A stretch of 64,000 nt of DNA, taken from contig NZ_FNVF01000008.1 of NCBI RefSeq assembly GCF_900107975.1, positions 143,555-207,554 of the forward strand, read 5' to 3'. Below, piece after piece: positions 61,819 to 64,000 of the stretch; position 1 is the stretch's first letter; each line of letters opens with the position of its first letter. Both the position numbers and the translations under genes were made by a program. The stretch comes from Paenibacillus sp. UNC499MF (lineage in GTDB: Bacteria; Bacillota; Bacilli; Paenibacillales; NBRC-103111). The notes under the pieces were generated by a model. The model saw only the letters and a program-made list of their open reading frames with translations. It did not search any database and was not told where the DNA came from.

Positions 61819-64000
61819 TTAAATCAAGCCGGATTTTTGCAAAAGTCCCTGAATAATTTTTGCAACCTCAGCTCTGGTCATGTAATCTTTCGGCGCAAGC
61901 TCATTGCCGCTTCTTCCGGATACAATGCCAGCCTGTACACTCTCCGCAACGCTGCTCAGCGCCCACGTGGATACAGCTGCCGTATCTCCATAGGAACGAA
62001 GTACGGCATCAGCCGATTGAACAGAAAGACCGTCTTTCAGTCTAGTGATCGCCATCGCTTTGGAGAGGACCACCATTGCCTGTTCCCGCGTAATCTTATC
62101 CAGCGGACGGAAAGTGCCGTCTTCAAAACCACCGATCAATTGATACGCATAAGCAGTGTTGACAACGCTGCTGTACCAATCTGTCGATTTTACATCCGAG
62201 AATGGGGTTGCTCCATTCTCCGCTTTCAGTCCCAAACCGCGAACAATGATGGCTGCAAACTCGGCACGAGTAATATCGCGATCGGGACTGAACATACCGT
62301 TGCCCGTACCGTCGATGATCATCCGTGATCCCATATCGCCCACTACTTGTTTTGCCCAATGATTCGCCACATCTCCAAATTCAAGCGGATGCCAAACAAG
62401 AGAATACGTGCTATTCGTCAAGCTGTTGATTTGGGCGTAATATTTGCCGCCAATCACGACAATCTTGGTCGGTACATGACGAACGGTTCCGTCTGCTTCA
62501 ACAACGACCCCTGTAGTAATCTTACCGGGATCAACACCATCCGGAATCGCAAGGGTTCGTTTGACATAGGCATTGAATTTCGATACTTCAATAGTCTTAT
62601 CTCCGTAGATGCCTTTCACCGTAAAGTTTAACGGCGGTACGACAAGCGTGAACGTTCCCTTGGCTGCCGCGTTTTCAACAACTTTCACCACATCGGTCGT
62701 TGGTTCGGAGATTTCGATTTCTACCTGGATGTCTTGTAAGGCTGCCGGCTTACCGACTTGTTCGGATAGGGTGTCAATATTGATTTGCTGCGCTGGAATC
62801 GTATAGGTCGCACGATCGGTTTTGATCTCAAGAACAGCTTGCTTGTCTTCCATGTTTTTCACCATCTGACCGTTCAGTGAGCCCACGGCCACATGGGACT
62901 TGTTGTTTACAAGAATCGCCACCACAGCATGTTGACCTTCCGCCGCGAGCTTGTCCTCCAGCTTTTTCTGATCCACAAACACGGTTGTAACGGTTTGACC
63001 GTTTCGTTGGGTTCTCGTAACGGTTCCCGCATTCTCCGCTTTACCGTTGACAAGTATATCCGCGTCCGTATTCGTTTTCTCCGGTACCGTTGGAGTACTA
63101 GGCACGGATGGCGTATCGATAGGGTCCGTGCCGCCACTTGATGGCGTTTTCGGAATGACCGCATTCGAATCAGCGGAAGCTGTACTTTTTCCTATACTAT
63201 TGATCGCTTTCACCGTAAACGTATAGCTCGTTCCATTCGTCAAACCCCTAATAACAATCGGACTGGCCGCCCCCGTTACGACTACTTTCCCTGATGAAGC
63301 TGTTACTTCATAACCCGTAATCGGACTTCCTCCGTTGTCAGTTGGAGCCGTAAAGGTAACGGTAGCTTCTCCGTTTCCAGCCACTGCCGAAACATTTGTT
63401 GGTGCTGCCGGAACAGTTGCAGGAGTAGCTTTTGCCTGATTCGATTCCCCGCTCAAGCCTCCCGAGTTACCTGCTTTCACCGTAAAGAAATAGGTCGTGC
63501 CGTTTAGCAAGTTTTGTACATTGTAGGTAGCGGAAGTGACGGTAACAACTGAAGCGTTACTCAACTGACTTGGATCCGTCGCCATATAAATATTGTAATA
63601 TGTCGCTCCCGTTACCGTATTCCAATTTAGTGTAACCTCACGGTCTCCTCCGGAAGCCACAAGGTTTTGTGGATTCGGGAGAGCGTCAGGCAGGTTCACA
63701 GTCTGCGTCACTGTAAACGTCACATCCGTCATATGGGTTGCCGATAACGTTAACGTTGCGGTATATGTCCCGGCCGTCAAACCGTCTTTCGCTTTAACCG
63801 TAAAGCTTGACGTTGTCGCTCCGTTCATTAACGTTGCACTCGGTTGCGTAATCACAAAATCGCTGGCATGGGTTCCGCTAACCGTAGCCTGCAGATTCGA
63901 CAATTCGCTCGTGCCGGTATTTGTTACATCGATGGTTTTTGTCTCTTGGGTACCCGGAGCGTAACCTTGAGTAAGTGAAGCTAACGTTTGATCCGCAATA
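61819..64000 (-). CDS. S-layer-homology surface protein with Fn3 domains (partial, N-terminus off window)
   Basis: About 727 codons are visible; the frame continues past the right edge without a stop, so the start is outside. Visible order: two beta-sandwich repeats (AGTYTATLTLSATHMTDVTF), two Fn3 domains (NPQNLVASGGDREVTLNWNT; APTNVSAVAGNGEATVTFTA), a Thr/Pro linker, a beta-rich domain (ENAGTVTRTQRNGQTVTTVF) and three C-terminal SLH domains (HWAKQVVGDMGSRMIIDGTG, WYSSVVNTAYAYQLIGGFED, WALSSVAESVQAGIVSGRSG). It is anchored to cell-wall polymer by the SLH domains. Role on the surface unknown. Confidence 0.92.
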   Translation of the reverse strand, partial: IADQTLASLTQGYAPGTQETKTIDVTNTGTSELSNLQATVSGTHASDFVITQPSATLMNGATTSSFTVKAKDGLTAGTYTATLTLSATHMTDVTFTVTQTVNLPDALPNPQNLVASGGDREVTLNWNTVTGATYYNIYMATDPSQLSNASVVTVTSATYNVQNLLNGTTYFFTVKAGNSGGLSGESNQAKATPATVPAAPTNVSAVAGNGEATVTFTAPTDNGGSPITGYEVTASSGKVVVTGAASPIVIRGLTNGTSYTFTVKAINSIGKSTASADSNAVIPKTPSSGGTDPIDTPSVPSTPTVPEKTNTDADILVNGKAENAGTVTRTQRNGQTVTTVFVDQKKLEDKLAAEGQHAVVAILVNNKSHVAVGSLNGQMVKNMEDKQAVLEIKTDRATYTIPAQQINIDTLSEQVGKPAALQDIQVEIEISEPTTDVVKVVENAAAKGTFTLVVPPLNFTVKGIYGDKTIEVSKFNAYVKRTLAIPDGVDPGKITTGVVVEADGTVRHVPTKIVVIGGKYYAQINSLTNSTYSLVWHPLEFGDVANHWAKQVVGDMGSRMIIDGTGNGMFSPDRDITRAEFAAIIVRGLGLKAENGATPFSDVKSTDWYSSVVNTAYAYQLIGGFEDGTFRPLDKITREQAMVVLSKAMAITRLKDGLSVQSADAVLRSYGDTAAVSTWALSSVAESVQAGIVSGRSGNELAPKDYMTRAEVAKIIQGLLQKSGLI

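Overview
The window looks like chromosomal DNA from a Paenibacillus-type, spore-forming Firmicute. The evidence is moderate GC with AT-rich promoters, strong AGGAGG-type ribosome sites, consensus sigma-A promoters, a T-box leader on thrS, an S-layer (SLH) surface protein, ECF sigma/anti-sigma and BlaI/BlaR pairs, and many secreted multidomain proteins. No rRNA, tRNA or CRISPR array was found. Both ends cut through surface-protein genes: a secreted glycerophosphodiesterase on the left and an SLH protein on the right.

Layout. 1-12 kb: secreted GDPD, DUF4395 membrane protein, AraC and DinB pair, a large secreted subtilase followed by a 9-bp tandem repeat, a TetR regulator and a copper-amine-oxidase-N-domain protein. 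12-22 kb: a complete beta-1,2-glucooligosaccharide (sophoro-oligosaccharide) locus with LacI regulator, GH94 phosphorylase, GH3 beta-glucosidase and, divergently, a binding lipoprotein and two ABC permeases; the divergent promoters each carry a LacI-type palindrome. 22.3-24.3 kb: an AT-rich island with a metzincin-like secreted protease, a lipoprotein and a frameshifted integrase remnant. 24.7-26.5 kb: ECF sigma, anti-sigma and a YfjL-like membrane protein.

26.7-34.5 kb: a muropeptide/MurNAc salvage region. The leftward operon is NamZ (GH171), a beta-lactamase-fold hydrolase, an unusual PIG-L deacetylase and a MurR/RpiR regulator. The rightward operon is a BadF-type amino-sugar kinase, MurQ etherase and a GNAT protein. 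The intergenic region between them has consensus promoters and repeated GAAAT-N3-ATTTC boxes. 35-48 kb: MalT-like LuxR regulator, small secreted protein, threonyl-tRNA synthetase with T-box, secreted metallophosphatase with an operator palindrome, GNAT, DoxX-like membrane protein and two immunity-like proteins.

48.6-55 kb: an MFS exporter and ArsR regulator sharing one operator motif, then an arsenic region (arsC, arsB, a cysteine-rich MarR regulator, arsM, a coupled 48-residue ORF, msrA) in which two copies of a 21-bp palindrome mark the MarR and ArsM promoters. 55-64 kb: an Asn-Pro-Phe-Phe repeat protein with a possible sigma-K promoter, a MerR regulator with an SMR efflux pair, a BlaI/BlaR1-like pair with two operators, small unknown proteins, a hairpin-rich 690-bp gap and the SLH protein.
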